Assembly (NCBI RefSeq): GCF_037975245.1
Contig: NC_092578.1
Coordinates: forward strand, 7,217,501-7,281,500
Origin: Apostichopus japonicus
Taxonomy: Eukaryota > Echinodermata > Holothuroidea > Aspidochirotida > Stichopodidae
DNA length: 64,000 nucleotides
Direction of reading: 5' to 3'
Position numbers and translations under genes: made by a program. The stretch's first letter is position 1. Every line of letters begins with the position of its first letter. Below the pieces are notes generated by a model. It was not told the origin of the DNA. It did not search any database and saw only the letters and a program-made list of their open reading frames with translations. Of this stretch, positions 23,201-38,200 are shown piece after piece.

Positions 23201-26200
23201 AGCAAGTCCTCATTCAGCATAACATTGTTGGTCAAACCGGACACTTTGATAATATACAGATAGTCCATAACTTGACCTGACACTTTGATGCTGTACATAT
23301 AATCCATAACTTGATCTCACACTTTAATAATGTACAGATATCCATAACTTCATCTCACACTTTGATAATATACAGATAGTCCATAACTTGACCTGACACT
23401 TTGATATTGTACAGATAGTCCATAACTTGACCTGACACTTTGATAATATACAGATAGTCCATAACTTGACCTGATATTTTGATAATGTACATATAAGCCA
23501 TAACTTGACCTGACACTTGATAATATACAGATAGTCCATAACTTGACTTGACACTTTGATAATGTACGGATAGTCCAAAACCTGACCTCACACTATAAAG
23601 GTACATTTCACCCATTGTGTACTTGACACATCATAATGTACAGATGGTCCATGAGTGGCAAATTGAGGTTACATGGGACTGTTCCCATTAAGCTCTGTTT
23701 GCTAGAGTGCTGATAAATGTATGAAGATTTCCAGCACAAAATTCCAGCCATTGGTTTCTTTATACTGGTATACCCCAGTGAAGTAACTTCCTCAGTGGCT
23801 AAATGAACATTCAATTTTTCCAAGCAATCTCGTTGGTTTATAGGGTGTGAGTCAATAAACAGCTGGCAATCAGTTGATTGCTGAGGACTATTGCCATCCA
23901 AGTTGACTACACCAGCTGATTCGGAATAACAAACGTTTTCCATACTTAACTGATATCACATCATGCAAATTTCCATCTTGAAGTTGACCAATCAATTAAC
24001 ACTTCGAAGTTGTGTAACATGATTTCAAACAAGACACTTCTTTTTACAATCAGGTTGCAAATATTAAACATAGTGTTGAATAAATCCATGGATATCAAGA
24101 AGAGATACCAGAATAAAGGTAGTAAATATTAAAGCTCACCAAAGTTTTTAGGGAATGCGAGTATGGATTTCTGGTTTGCGCAGATGACTGGGGGTCTGGC
24201 GGCGTGTTTGAAGCGTTCCACGTTTTCGCATCTAGCAGACCGTCTTGGTTCTCTGTTATAGAGACATGGTCACAGCTGCCTAACCCATTTAACTGAAAGT
24301 TCAAAGTGGTAAAGAAAGAAATTCAGACTAAACGTAAAATATGAGGTTCTAAAACGTCCAGGTTCCGTAATTCTTTCTTACCTGAGGCAAAACACTTGTT
24401 TAACTCGCGTGCAAAGCGATCTGGCCACAGTGTGTGATCTGTCACTTGCAGCTCTCTGTGCTGCTTCTGTTACTGTTCTGGTTCTGCTAATTAGTTTTAT
24501 TCTCGTAGTTGTTCACTAATAGCTTGTTTATCGTATGGTTTTGTTTGTATTCACTACTGTTTATGTTTACTGTCGACGAGAAATCATTTCCGTTTTTTGT
24601 TTTCTGAAATGGCCAATAAAGTTTCTATCTATCTATCTATTGGCAGATGATTATCATTTCAGATTATTGTACAGCCAAAAAAAAAAAAAATCAAAGAGAA
24701 AATGAGATTGAACAGACACTTGCCAAATGAAAGAAGCTCTCCGAAGCAAAGCTCTTGGTTATTAGTGGTGTCAAACATGTTTACTAAACATACATGGGCT
24801 TTTAAAGAATAAGAGATGCCAAAATATATATCCTCAAAATAAACAGTGTGGCTGAAATATATAACTCGAAAAACAGAAACCACAAAGTTGTATTTCTTGC
24901 AAAAAGACAAAAAAAAAACAGCTTTGCCAAAACATGTTTTTCTATTTTTCAGATAAAACAGGATTGTCAACATATGTTTATCGAAAAACACAGATGCCAA
25001 TTTCCCCCAGAACAGCATTGCCAAGCTCTATATCTCAAAGTAAATAAACAACTTTGCTGAAATATATTCCTGGAAAGCAACTTTCTATTTACTGAAATAC
25101 CTATCTTGACAAACCAGAGACCCCCAACAGTTTAATAATGCCAAAAAGACAAAAGACAAACTTTGTTTTACTTTCAATAATGGCAATAATGGTCTTCTGT
25201 AGTAAGCTACAGTGGAATGGGATTATGGCAGAGGAAAAAAATCCACCCAGCATGCTCAACTTCAAGACATTCTGAATGGCCTAAAGGTAGTACGACCCTT
25301 GACCTCACATGACAGGTAGTCCCATCAAAATGACAGAACGGATCACTTCCCAAGGTTGTATCTTGATTTAGAATGTCTCGGTTATGAGATTCGTTTTCAC
25401 TGCCAACCAGAGGAACATTAGAAGAGTCCATGACTTCCTTTCAGAATTCACTTTTAGAAACTATCCTTCTCTTTCATGGCTTGGGGGGGAGGTAAAAACG
25501 ATGTCTTGACTTGATTTTGAGTGACAGATAGATCAAATCTTTCAGTCTTGTCTACCTGCTGCTGGGTTGTAACTTTACAATTTTCAAAGCAACAGGGGGG
25601 GGGGAGGGCCTTTCAAGGTCAAAAAGAGGAATAGTTCCTGTAAAGTAACCCTACCTAATCACTCATGTGGCTTGGAAACATTTGTCAAGTTAAGATGTGG
25701 TGAATCAGTCATCATAACTCACATTAGTAGATAGAATTTCTCTATACTCACAAATATCAGTTTCACAATGATGGATTTAACATCTTTATTTTGGGTTTTA
25801 TAATAATCATTATTAAATGTTCAAGGGAATGCCTACCCCTCGCATTGGTGATGAGGTACATACTCCCTCTCGAATCGTGACCCTTTCAGTCACCTTGCGA
25901 TAGTCGAGGACAAACTTGTGATCAAATTTGAAAATTGACAAACTTTTATGAAAGTTATTAACGAAGTGTCAGAATGGTAACTTACCCTGATGTCTTCGAT
26001 GTAAGTCAACATTTTGCCCTCTCTAGTCTTCCAAGGGAAAGATATGTTAACAGTACTCATAAGAGGAAGACTGCTCGGCCCAAGATTCCGAACCTGAAAA
26101 TTAAAAATTCAAGACACATGTTCGACCGTTGGCTTTCTTGTCCTTTAATTGATATATTTCATTCCATTAACTAACGTCCAAAGTCTTAAAATAAACCACC

Positions 26201-29200
26201 GTAAACAGAACCAGGCTCCAGATTACGATTACCAACGCAACTCTAAACGAACCAGCTCTGGTCGATCTAGGATTCAAAACCAGATATGCCAAAAGGATTA
26301 TTTCTCAACGGTTACAGAACCACATTATTTCTCATTATTAACAGTTGCGCAGTGGGTTAGTGCTACGAAACAGAAAGAGCCAACCAAACCCCAAAAACAC
26401 AACACAAAATTCTAAATTCCAAAACTACCAAAAGTCATCTTCTATAAGCAAAACACAAAGATTGGCATCTTCGAGGAAACCTACGAACGTATCCCAGACG
26501 ATTAAGTTCCGTACAAACTACATGATTACTGCCGAGTAGGACAGAGAACCGTACAGGGTGCACCGCATTTTAGAGTCTCATTTTACGCTGTATTAAAGTA
26601 GCCGACCATCAACACCATGGCACAGAGTGATGTAGTATCTGGGTTAATGTTTATTATTAATTTGGAATGCACCATCTTAAACTAAGACATTTCTTCCTGT
26701 TTCCACTTCTACAATATTTTCCACATAGGAACTAGGGTTCATAGGTCAAATCTGACATGACATCCTTACAAATTTAATCCCCCCGTTATGAAGACTTGTC
26801 CCCCCCCTCTTGTGCTCCATGCCACCCCCCCCTTCCATCCCCACCACAAAAGAGAATAATGCTGGAGATACTCTCAAGCCTTCCTAAATATTATTTGTGT
26901 TTACATTTGCGTTTCCACTATCACCTGATACTCTAATTAATATCCGTTGTTTAGTTTTTCCTTTTGTAAGTTATACTTGAAACAAGAAGGACATTTCTCA
27001 ACTGACAAAACAAGATATTTTTTGCTACTTAGAAGAGGAACTCTAGATGAAGTAACTCAAATTAAACAGAGAAGCCCTGTAAAAATCTCGCTTTCTAAAA
27101 GTAGGTTAAACAGGAAACCAACATATTTAGGTCCTTCATCATGCCACCCATCTCTGATTATCTTAAAACAAATATTATACACATGATTACAAGGCTTGAC
27201 ATATCCCAGACAGACACAGACAATATTAATGATTAGTCTAGTTTTAGATGACCAAAATCATCCACTTTCTGTTTTTAACTTTGAACTAAATTTTTCCAAA
27301 CTTTCCAGGCTCCTGCTGCCAATAGATATTTCTGGGTCACATCCTGTTAAGGAAGAGAACCTACCAAGTTTGTAAGCCAAATAAACCAATTATAATAGGT
27401 TTGTTGATGTTTATCAAATCAAACGAGATGTTATCATGATGCATAAACAGTAAAAAAAGTATAAAAAAAACAGCCACCACCTCACATGGATACATCATTT
27501 ACATCCCTCTACTATCTGGTACAAGTTATCTGAGAAGCAGCTGTACAATTTTATATCAATTTTTAACTGGGTCATTGAAAAACAAAATTGTAGGATTCTA
27601 TTTTAACACAAAAGTAAACACATCGTGTGCACATTTAAGGGAATAGCAATAGTGTAATGTAGCCTGCCAAGCAAGTTGAGGGGTTACAGAATTTTATTTA
27701 TCATAAAGCAATGAAAACACCTTCAGCAACACATGTTATAAATCTTTACATTTCTGCAACAATCAGGTTCTTTACTGAAAGACACATATTACCCGATATA
27801 CTATTAACATCAAACAGTCACCAGGTTCTTACCCTTTATCTCCCCTCCCCAACCTCCAGACATCCCCCCCTCCCCACACCACCACCCTTCTTTTCACTAT
27901 ATCAGTTCAGGTGCACAGCCAGGAATTTGCCAAGGGAGGGGCGAAAATGTAGGCAAACTATCAGAGCCGAAGATACGGCTTTGCAAACTATCTAAGCGTA
28001 GCGCCACCATATAGTTGGCGCGAAGTGCACAAGAAACTTTTGGCTGAAAACGCCTCCCAGATCGCTGGAAATGGCACTTCCCAGGCCTTTTAAGTTGCAT
28101 CTTAGCATTCTCTCTTTTGAAATTACTAGCGATAAAACATTAAAAAAAATTTTAAAACATGCTCAAGGGGGGGAGGGGCCGCTGCCCCCTTTGCCCCCCC
28201 CCCCTTGGCTACGCGCCTGTATCAGTTTAGCTCATTTTCAATTCAAACCGACATATCTTGTGATAAATACTACATCTACGCACATATATTTGATTTATGT
28301 TCAGTACAATATTCAATATGTCAAACTCACATCATAGACATGCTGAAAGTGAGGTCCAATCTGGCTGGAATCTATCTCTTTCATTTCACTGAGAGAAATG
28401 CTTTCGTTCATCGGGTCGAAGTCTATACCGGGACTGACATCGTATTGTTCCCTATCATTGCTGCTATCATCCCCGGCCTTATCGGAGTCGTATAAAAGAC
28501 TTTCTGGCCTCGCGACTCTGAGGGTGGAAATTACAAAAGCGGAAACAGATTACTGGTTTATAGCAAACAAAACAGCATTACAAAAGCCATCAGTCAATCA
28601 ATCAATGGTATTTACAAAGCACCAAAATATAAATGTTGCAGGGTGCTGAAGCACAAATTAGTCGTCAGCTGATGATATGCCTCCTGTAACAGGTGGACTT
28701 TCAAGAAGACTGACCGTTTGTTACACGGTCCAGCAGCCCAATATCCATATTTTTGGAGCATAAACAGGAAAAGTTCTATCCCGAAGGCAAACACAACGAA
28801 AAAATTTGGGGCCTCGCAAGAAAAGATTAGAAAACGCTTGATGACCAGAGGCGTCTTTATTCAATGCAGACACATGTTTATAAGTGGATAGGGCTTTAAT
28901 ACAAATCTCGTTTTAAAAGCTTTATTCTGAGTTGAATTTTTACACAATCTGGCGAAACCGTACTCCTGTCTTAACTGAGATATACTCTGCTGGCCAGCAC
29001 ACATCACAATGTTGCTTCCAATAAAATCTGCATTACGTCATGTGGCTGGAGTCAAAAATGAACAAAAAACTCCAAACTTATACTGGATGGAAAAGTTAAT
29101 CGTTAGGGACGTCAAACAACCAAACATGACAACCAAGGGAGTCGTTTGCTGGCCACCTCTTGCCCATGGTTCACTTAAATACAACTACAAGTAAAGGACC

Positions 29201-32200
29201 GACTGACTTTCAAGCTTCTCATCTAGGTGATGTTCAGTTCCCAGAGAGATTTGACCAGCGATCTACACCCTCTACCTTCCGACTACAAAGTTTGACTCAC
29301 CCTCTGACCACTACATCGGCCTCGATCTTGGTCTGGATCAAGAGCACCTGAGTATTGTCCGTTAACGTGGTGTTGTGTTCGGTGCTAGACGTCATGGCCT
29401 CCACGAAGACATTGAGAAATTCTGTATCCGGGTGTAATGTTCTGATGCCCACTTTGACCGTAAATCTACTCTGTTGGGAGAAGACAAATGACATAGTTGC
29501 GCTGGAATGACGGACGACGTTTGATTCAAAAACAGAGAGAAAATGTGTGGAAACTCAAATGTAAACAGGATGTTATTGATTTTCTTATATAACTATTGTG
29601 AAGGTGAACATTTTTTTGTTGTCCTATACAATCTAGGAATTATTATTGATTAATGAATGTTCAAGGACACATAGGACATGGCCAACATACTGAAGAATAA
29701 TTACTTGACTACTTTTTACATTCTGTAAAACAAAGTATACATGACTATTACCACATGCTTAAAGGTTAGAAATACAACGAGTGGTAGTCCTTACCCGTCC
29801 AAATGCAGGCATGGGATTGTCAACATCACACATAATGTAGGTCTCATTTTCACTTTTCTCTGGGTTACATAGTACCAGGGCCTCCCTGGACTATGATATA
29901 GAGAGATATGAAAGATATGTAAATTATGAAAAACATCGGGAGAAGGTAAAGTGGATAAAGTTAGTCCTCCCACTCCCCCCCCCCCTCATTTTTTTTAACA
30001 GTAAATGCACCATTTATATGTGTAACAGAATGACTGCTCCTATGTGGGGAGGGGGTGGGAGGGGATAGGAGGGGTAAGGAGTTTCTTTTCACGGGTAAGG
30101 TGAATGTACTATTCAATGGGTAAGCTGGGGGATTATTTTCATTGGGTGGGAAGGTGGAGGAGGGAGTGATGAGGGTGGGGAATATACCTTGACTTAGATA
30201 TAAGGTGATTGTACAAGACCTCATCTAGCTCTTAAAACTACCTGCCTGCCTATTGGTGTCCCTCAAGCTATTGACCTTAACACATTGTTGGAGCTATGTC
30301 TCAGGTGGTACCAACTCTAGTATAAATGTCCCTCAGTGGTACACAACATATCACTACTGCACACTACAAGTGAGGAGCCCTCACCTTCTGTCTATTTATT
30401 ATTTTTATGGAAGTAAAGTAATGTTTACGCAAGGAAAGAACCTTGCCTATAGCATCACCGTCATCGAGCAGCTTTTGTTTATATACATCTTTGCGGGAGT
30501 TCTAGAAATGAGAACGCTGTCATACATATATGTATAAATATACAATGATGTAAGACCACTGAAAGCAGCAGTTGACTTGTATGTCCCATTAACCTACAGT
30601 ACTTCCCCGAAAGATCCTCACGTCACTACTGTAATAACATCTTATGCTTATATGAACTAATTGGGGTGGGGTTATATAAACTACAGGAAAAGAGGCGAAG
30701 AAAAACTTTTGGCAAGAATCAGATTCAAAACCAGTGACCTCGGTAATAATACCCTGTAAAGATATGTCGAAGTGCATATCTGGTATTAGAAATTTTGCAT
30801 ACTATATTTGTAACATTATGTACCAGCTGGTGTGTCTAAATGAAAAGTCTTGAAAAACAGTCTGTGTCATTACAGCAACTAGCACACATGCCTTCCTCTA
30901 TATTTACATTAAATATGGAGCTGTAATAGAGAAATACTATACCTATCTTCTCCCAAAACTCACAAACAGGGTTTTTCACATTCGTAGGATCAAATTACTG
31001 ACAATTAATCGATAGTTTGCTTCAGAATATATTCATTTATATCAAATAAAAAAATTTCTTTATTTTCTAATTTTTTAGTTGTATTACAAAAGAGTTAAAA
31101 GATAAATTGTACACAAATGAGTTTGACTTATATGATGGACACGATATAAAAAAATACAATCTGTTTGACAATCACACACCAACAATTGACAAAGCAAAGC
31201 AATTTTGCTGCTATGCAATTTCTCATGACTAATAAAAGTCCACACACATGTTGACCTCTTGACCTTTCACACCTAGGAAATGTTCACTCAGCTGAGGTTA
31301 ACACTATAATCAATACACATGCTGTCCATTACAAAAAGCCCTTCATGTTTTCTGACCTTTTGACAAGTTTAAGCAGCGAGGGGAATTGATTTTCACACAG
31401 AGAGGAAAATAAGCCACTTACGATGTCACTCCTGACGTTCACAAAAGACAGTTCTTTTGAATGGGTTATCTTGACCTTGGCCTGGTGAGCCTCCTCTCCG
31501 TTGTTATAGATGTCTACGTTGATGAGGAAATGGTCTTCTACGCCTATCGGCAGATATTTTGTTCCCCTGGAATTGACAAATATATGCATCGGAAAATAAA
31601 TCTCTCAAATTGTACCAATTCATAATATTCATTATTAATTATAACAATGGAAACAAAATCTTCCCCACACCCAACCGCCCCCCCCCCCCACCACCTCACA
31701 CATATGATGAAAGACGGGTTGGTGTTACAAAAATGGTCCCAAACCACAAGGCAACATAGTTTTAAACAGTTTCTGATGGCTTCTTAAAGAGCACTAGTTC
31801 TGTCTTTTATTAGTAACACTGATAAATTTGTCAGCCATCATGCATCCTATGCATGATAAACACACATTTAATTGTCCAAGTCTGCCAGAAATCTTGAAAC
31901 ATCAATTGATTGGCACACACACACACAGACATAAACGTCATGTTTTATTCCATTGAAGATATAAAGTTAGGGACACAAATACAGAATATTAATTTTTTGA
32001 ACCAACAATATGAAAGTAAGAAAAAGAAAGTAATAGTTTTTAAGTTCAACCAGTGAGTATCATTACACCTTTAGCTTATCATGCTACACCTGGAATTGTG
32101 ACATCATTTTCTATTCAAAGCCTAAATATATCAATCATGACTATTAGTCAAACACAATGAGCCTGAAGATATATATATACCCATGAAATCAGTACATACA

Positions 32201-35200
32201 CTCCTGCCGATCAAAACTTGACGCACTTGACTCACTTCCTGGAAGTGAGTGGTTTTTTTTCAGATCAAGTTAACCGACTATATTTTCTTTGGAATGTTTA
32301 TTGTATCAATAACTTGTCAAAGCTTTTATCCAAATTAATTTTAACAAAAATCAGCAAATCATCTTTTAAACTTGAACTGACACAAGCATGTAAGACAAGA
32401 GAGTTAATACATTGGACTCTGACTGAACTGCAAATTACATGTCGTTCAACTTCCTCCTCTCGACATCTGTAACTGCTTATAACGGTCCGTTACATTTGTT
32501 CCTTCCAGAGGGGAACTATTCTAATGTAATTTCTTTTCAAGATGGGGGATACTTCCTACCCTTTTACTTTTCAGAGGTACTTCAGGAGCCATGTGGAAGA
32601 AAGGACATTTCCACAAGATTTCAACTCTTACAACACACTTTTCTCTCAGAGGAATAGTCTGTACATTGGAGAGATGTCAATCCTCATTTGATATTTAAAC
32701 CTGTAGACCCTGTGTTGAGCTTCTCAAATATGAATATTCAGTGAAATAGTGCATCATGGTCTCTACATGTCATATATGTAAACCCTGTATTGAGCTTCTC
32801 AAATATGAATATTTAGTGAAATAGTGCATCATGGTTTTTACATGTCATGTTTGTAAATCCTGTATTGAGCTTCTTCAAATATGAATATTCAGTGAAATAG
32901 TGCATCACTGTCTTTACATGTCATGTATGTAAACCCTGTATTGAGCTTCTCAAATATGAATATTCAGTGAAATAGTGCATCGTGGTCTTTACATGTCATG
33001 TATGTAAACCCTGTATGGAGCTTCTCAAATATGAATATTCAGTGAAATAGTGCATCGTGGTCTTTACATGTCATGTATGTAAACCCTGTATTGAGCTTCT
33101 CAAATATGAATATTCAGTGAAATAGTATATCTATGCGTTGTTTTATGTTCATAACGTGGTGTCACTGGCATGTGTTGTTTTAATTTCAGACATTTAATGT
33201 GTTGTCTTAACCACTGCATTTAGCTGTATGTGTGGTGTTAATATTTATCTAACATGTTATGTGTTGCGTTAATTACAAACACTTATTTTGTGTAACTGCA
33301 TGTAGTTATGTGTTGTGTTAACTGCATAACAAGGTATGTGTCTTGTTACCAAAAACAGTAGTGTAACATATCGTGTTAACTACATATGTTGTGTTAACTA
33401 CATATGTCGTGTTAACGACATATGTCATGTTAACTCCATAAGGAGTGTTAGCTCAGTGGTTAACGCCGGTGCCTTTCAATCATAAGGTCCCGAGTTCGAG
33501 TCACTCCAAGATTAAAGTATGTCGTCCAGTCACAGAGTTGTTAACAATTGACAATTCATAATCATGGATGTTAAATATGAATCTAAGAGACTGACTTCGG
33601 TCAGCTTGCGGCTTTGATAGCCAATGATGGCTTCTTCGAGAGTTTCTGCTTGCAGGAGGATCTCATTACATACATAAAGCTATGTGTTGTGTTAACTATA
33701 TATAGTTGTTTCCTGTGCATTATATAACATCATATGAGTTTTGTGTTAATTATTATTCTGGTATTTGCTATGTTGACGATCCTTGATAACTGTTGTGTTT
33801 GAATAATTACCCAACATGGAATGTATTGTGTTTAATGACACATTCTGGTATTTTCTTGTGTTCACAAACCAGGGTATGAATTGTATTAATTTATTACATA
33901 GCAGGGTATATATGTGATCTGTTAAGTACATAGCATTGTATATGTTGTGTTAACTATATAGCATGGCATATATGTGTTGTGTTAGTAACTACATAGCATG
34001 GTTTATATGTGTTGTATTAACTACATAGCATTGCATATATACGTCTTGTGTTAACTACATATAGCATGGTATATATGTGTTGTGTAAACTAAATAGCATG
34101 GTATATATATATATATGTGTTGTGTTAACTACATAGCATGGTATATATGTATTGTGTTAACTACATAGCATGGTATATATGTGTTGTGTTATCAACTACA
34201 TAGCATGGTATATAAGTGTTGTGTTAACTACATAGCATGGTATATATGTGTTGTGTTAATTACATAATGTGGTATTTATTTTTGTAGGTATGTAGCATGG
34301 GATGAGCCGTATTGAGTATACATACCGTGGTATATGAATACTGGCCTTCAACTGCAAGTCTGTCTCACACATAGAATCATTTCCACAATTGTGGACAAAA
34401 CTGATCTGCAGAGTTGAAGAACAGAAATATGTAAATAAATGGAAACATTTTCCCAATAACACTGAGATGCAATGAATATAGTCAATAAAAGTGAAGCTGG
34501 TATGATGCTTAGTTTCGTCTGATTGCTAGAGGAAGGAGAAGCAATGACAGTACGAAAAGATGGAATAATTCCCAACAATGAAAGAGTAACACAAAATACA
34601 CTGTTGTGGAAGGAGGGGGGTGTGGGGTGGGGGGAGAGGGATTTTGATTGTGGTAGAGGGAAATGTCAATGAACAATGAACTCATGAACTCCAAAGACAA
34701 CTCACAACTAAATTTGATTCTCCTCTAAAGTGGAAACATTGCCTTTAATTATTTACATTATTTTACATTTGGTTTTAATTTTCGTATCTCTACCTCAACG
34801 TCTCCTAAACCCGGACAGCACCTCCCCTTTCTCTGTCAAATTTTAAAGGAAGTAAGAACCTTTGAAGCAAAGCTGTACTAAGTGTATTTTAAATAGGGAG
34901 TTCACGGAAATTGAGGAAGTTTATTATTTCTTGACTAAACAAAGTTTATCTTAACAACAGTTGAAGATTACTTGCCCTCCAACTGTCTACAAACCAAAAC
35001 AGTGACGAGCTTAATAGGGATTCACTGCAGCATTTTCTACGAGAAACCGACTGGACCCGAAATAAAGTCGTCCATCCACAGACCACACATGGAAGTTCAT
35101 CTAAAGATTTTACCTTTTGAAGCTATTGCATTTTTAACCAGGGCTTCAATCTTTGACCTCAAAATGACCTTCAACCACCGATATAAAACAGCAGGGTCAC

Positions 35201-38200
35201 ATTTGACATAGCAATTGCTTCTTTGGCTAGTTATAAAACCATGACATAGCTAAGAAGAATAATAAAATGTGTAAAAGTAAGTTGGCCTGACGTTTCGATC
35301 CTAGAAGGATCTTCTTCAAAGGCTAAATGACAAGTAACAGTAACAGAAGGGACAAAAACACAGATTAGCAGACAGGTTAATGAGCATCGTGAACACAATG
35401 AGATAGATGTAAGGGGATTAGTAGACAAGGGATGGAAAGAAGAAAGAAGAATAATATAAAGAGGACGGGACGATGGATCAAACTTACCAGCTCGGTGACG
35501 TTGTTAGAAGAGTACATGTCGAACATGGGGCAGACGTCCCTGCAGGATAGGAGAGGCTCGCTGTGCCGGTTGTGTGATGTGCGCAGAGTGTAACTAACCT
35601 TAAACGGTATCGGACTTAGGAAGTCTTTCATATCGACCTGGAGAGAAATTAAAAGTGATCATTTCTGTTCGTTGAGTGTTGTTACATACGGGAGCGATGG
35701 GGGCTCTCCGGCAAATCAACAGAGGGTGCTGACAGTCGATCGTCGTGTGCATCTCCCCCCCCCCCCAATTATGCTTATTTTAGTTGATGTTAGTGGTATT
35801 TAAAATTGTGTTTTGCTACAATGATGGGAGTTAATACCATAATCAAATTACTGGAATTGTTATGAGTTAAAAACGACTAATTTCACCAATGAAAAAAACA
35901 AGGGAAACTATGAGATTTTAATCTCTTATAGAGGCAATACCGCATGACACATTTACAACATGGCAGGCACCACCCCCCCCACCCCAGACAAGAATTTTAA
36001 CCCCAAGAGAAGGTACAAATAACGAAAACGGTTGTCGACTCTTCACCGTGGAAGCATTCTCTGAGAGCTTAACCGACCAGTCACAGCAAATTCATGCGAC
36101 AGTACATAATACATACTACTGAAAATCAAACGATTAACTTGGAATCCTAGCAATGAACTGCAATATCCAGTTATCGGCTCATTACAAGAGTATACAAGGC
36201 TTCATAGTACAGAGGCATAGTGGATCCAATGTGTGGTAATGAAGTAGCATTTAAATTACACAGAGGAAAACATTTCTCCAGCAATCATAATCTAACACTG
36301 ACCTGAGGGCGCTCTTTTATCACTCGCATTGTAATGAAGAAGCATTTAAATTACACAAAGGAAAACATTTCTCCAGCGATCATTATCTAACACCGACCTT
36401 TCAATCTCTCCTGGTCCATCGTGAGTCTGATTTTTTTTTTTTTTTTTTCCACAGCATGCACATGTACTGAAGAGATGATAAACCATAACGAATGAATTGA
36501 AAGCGTGAAGTCTTGACATACTTACGTCGATATGGGCTTCTGAGACCACACATTTCTGTACCGTGGCTCCGAGTTGGAGTGTGCCCTCTTTGACAGTGCC
36601 GATCGGCTGTCGTCTATCGTCGACAAATTGTAACCTCGCTGGCTGACCCTTTTGCGTCTTGTACCAGTCTGTCTCTATCGTAAAGTCGATCGCTGATTTC
36701 CGACGGAAACAAAATGGAAAAGTAAACTTGAATAAAGGAATTAAAATAGTTCATTGTTTTTACTGGAGGGTAGCCTACCTTCTGCAGCATCCATTTTGAA
36801 AGTTTTAGCTTTGTTGAAAGCTAAGGAAAAAATTTACAGCAAGTGTTGACATTCCCATTTTAATACCATTCTGGAGATAAAATCTAATTAAAGGCATTGA
36901 AGACTCGCCCCAAACTGCGTGCAGCGCTCTGAAAAGTTAACTTTCCGTTACTTGCAAGTGAAGTTTTCTGCTTGTCGCTACTTATGCAGACAGTAATGAA
37001 ACGTGATACCTTGTTATCTTTAGCTGGAAATGAGATGTCCATCGCTGTATCGTTTGTATACTGTGCTGTGGGTATTGACCGCAGCTGTATGTACTGACTA
37101 TACACTAGTGTCTAATTACCGACGGTAGCAAGCTGTGTGTGTATTTTCTGGGATCGATGGTGGTGTCTAACACTTCTGTTACACCTCATTCGAAACTAGG
37201 TCAGATTACCGGCAACCCCAAGGCCTCCCAGATGCTAGGTCTAGGTCTAGTCTTATGCCAGGGGTCTCTGTCCTTCTCGACCGTAGAACTGGTATTCGAA
37301 GAGAACGAGAATGTCATACTCACGGATGGTCGGTGGTACCGCGTGACCCCGATACCTAAAGCAAGTGATGGCCTGGACACAGGGGACCCTCTTATCGCCT
37401 AGCACGCAGTCTCCTTTCTTGATATCTATGGGGGCTCTAGAGAATTCCAGACGAGGGTCCATCTCAATCACCGGTCTACTCCTGTAGGAGTAATACAACA
37501 AAGTGAGAAATGTTGAGACCTAGGGCTAGGTTAGGCTCCCTATACTTAAATATCAATTAATGAAGTCACCTTTGTCAAGGTTTACATTATAGGCGAAGAG
37601 TTTACCTATGAATTCCCTCAAGAATGAATGAATGAATGAATCACTGTTTAAGTTTACAACACACAATAGCTTCTTCACCGTAAATATGATGAAAACAGTG
37701 TCAGTGAAAGGTCATAGAGATGTTCTAGGGAGGTGGTCGTCGGGTTAGGGTGGGGTTGAGGGATGTTTCCTGTGTGAGGTGCAGCAAGTGGGGGGGGGGG
37801 AAGAAATTATATAAAAATGAAACTTGTAGTTTATCTTTCCACAAAAAAAAAAATGTGCACTTCATAAAAAACCATTGATGGCCTACAGATTTTAAAGTGA
37901 CCAATATTTTTAATATCAAAATGCTAAACGAAAGCTTTAACTCAAAACAAACAAGTATCCAAGTTAGATTACACATTTAAGTTTCATACTTACAAAAATA
38001 CTGTTGCTCTCCCGCTTTCGTAGGACCCTATGGCCAAGTCTGTGTAACCGTTTGCATCGATATCAACTAGACCAGATATCGAATGACCGAAGGAACGTAG
38101 GCTCGGATCAAAGGTAGCAGGAACAATTCTCTGTAAGGAAGCAGCAACGACAACAAAAAAGAAAGAAAATTAGCCCTTCTATCTTCCAAGAATATCTTAA

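Noticed and set aside
25262-25390. Possible extra integrin exon on the - strand (open frame, donor CAT|GTGAGG, phase 0)
   Set aside because: The candidate acceptor has no pyrimidine tract, and the flanking exons join directly with normal calf-2 spacing (YIEDIR to LNGLGSC). I kept it out of the model.
33442-33520. tRNA-like A and B boxes, possible tRNA gene
   Set aside because: The same unit recurs at 22775 (inverted) and 51498 with a shared non-tRNA body and an ATACATA-type tail, so it is a SINE.
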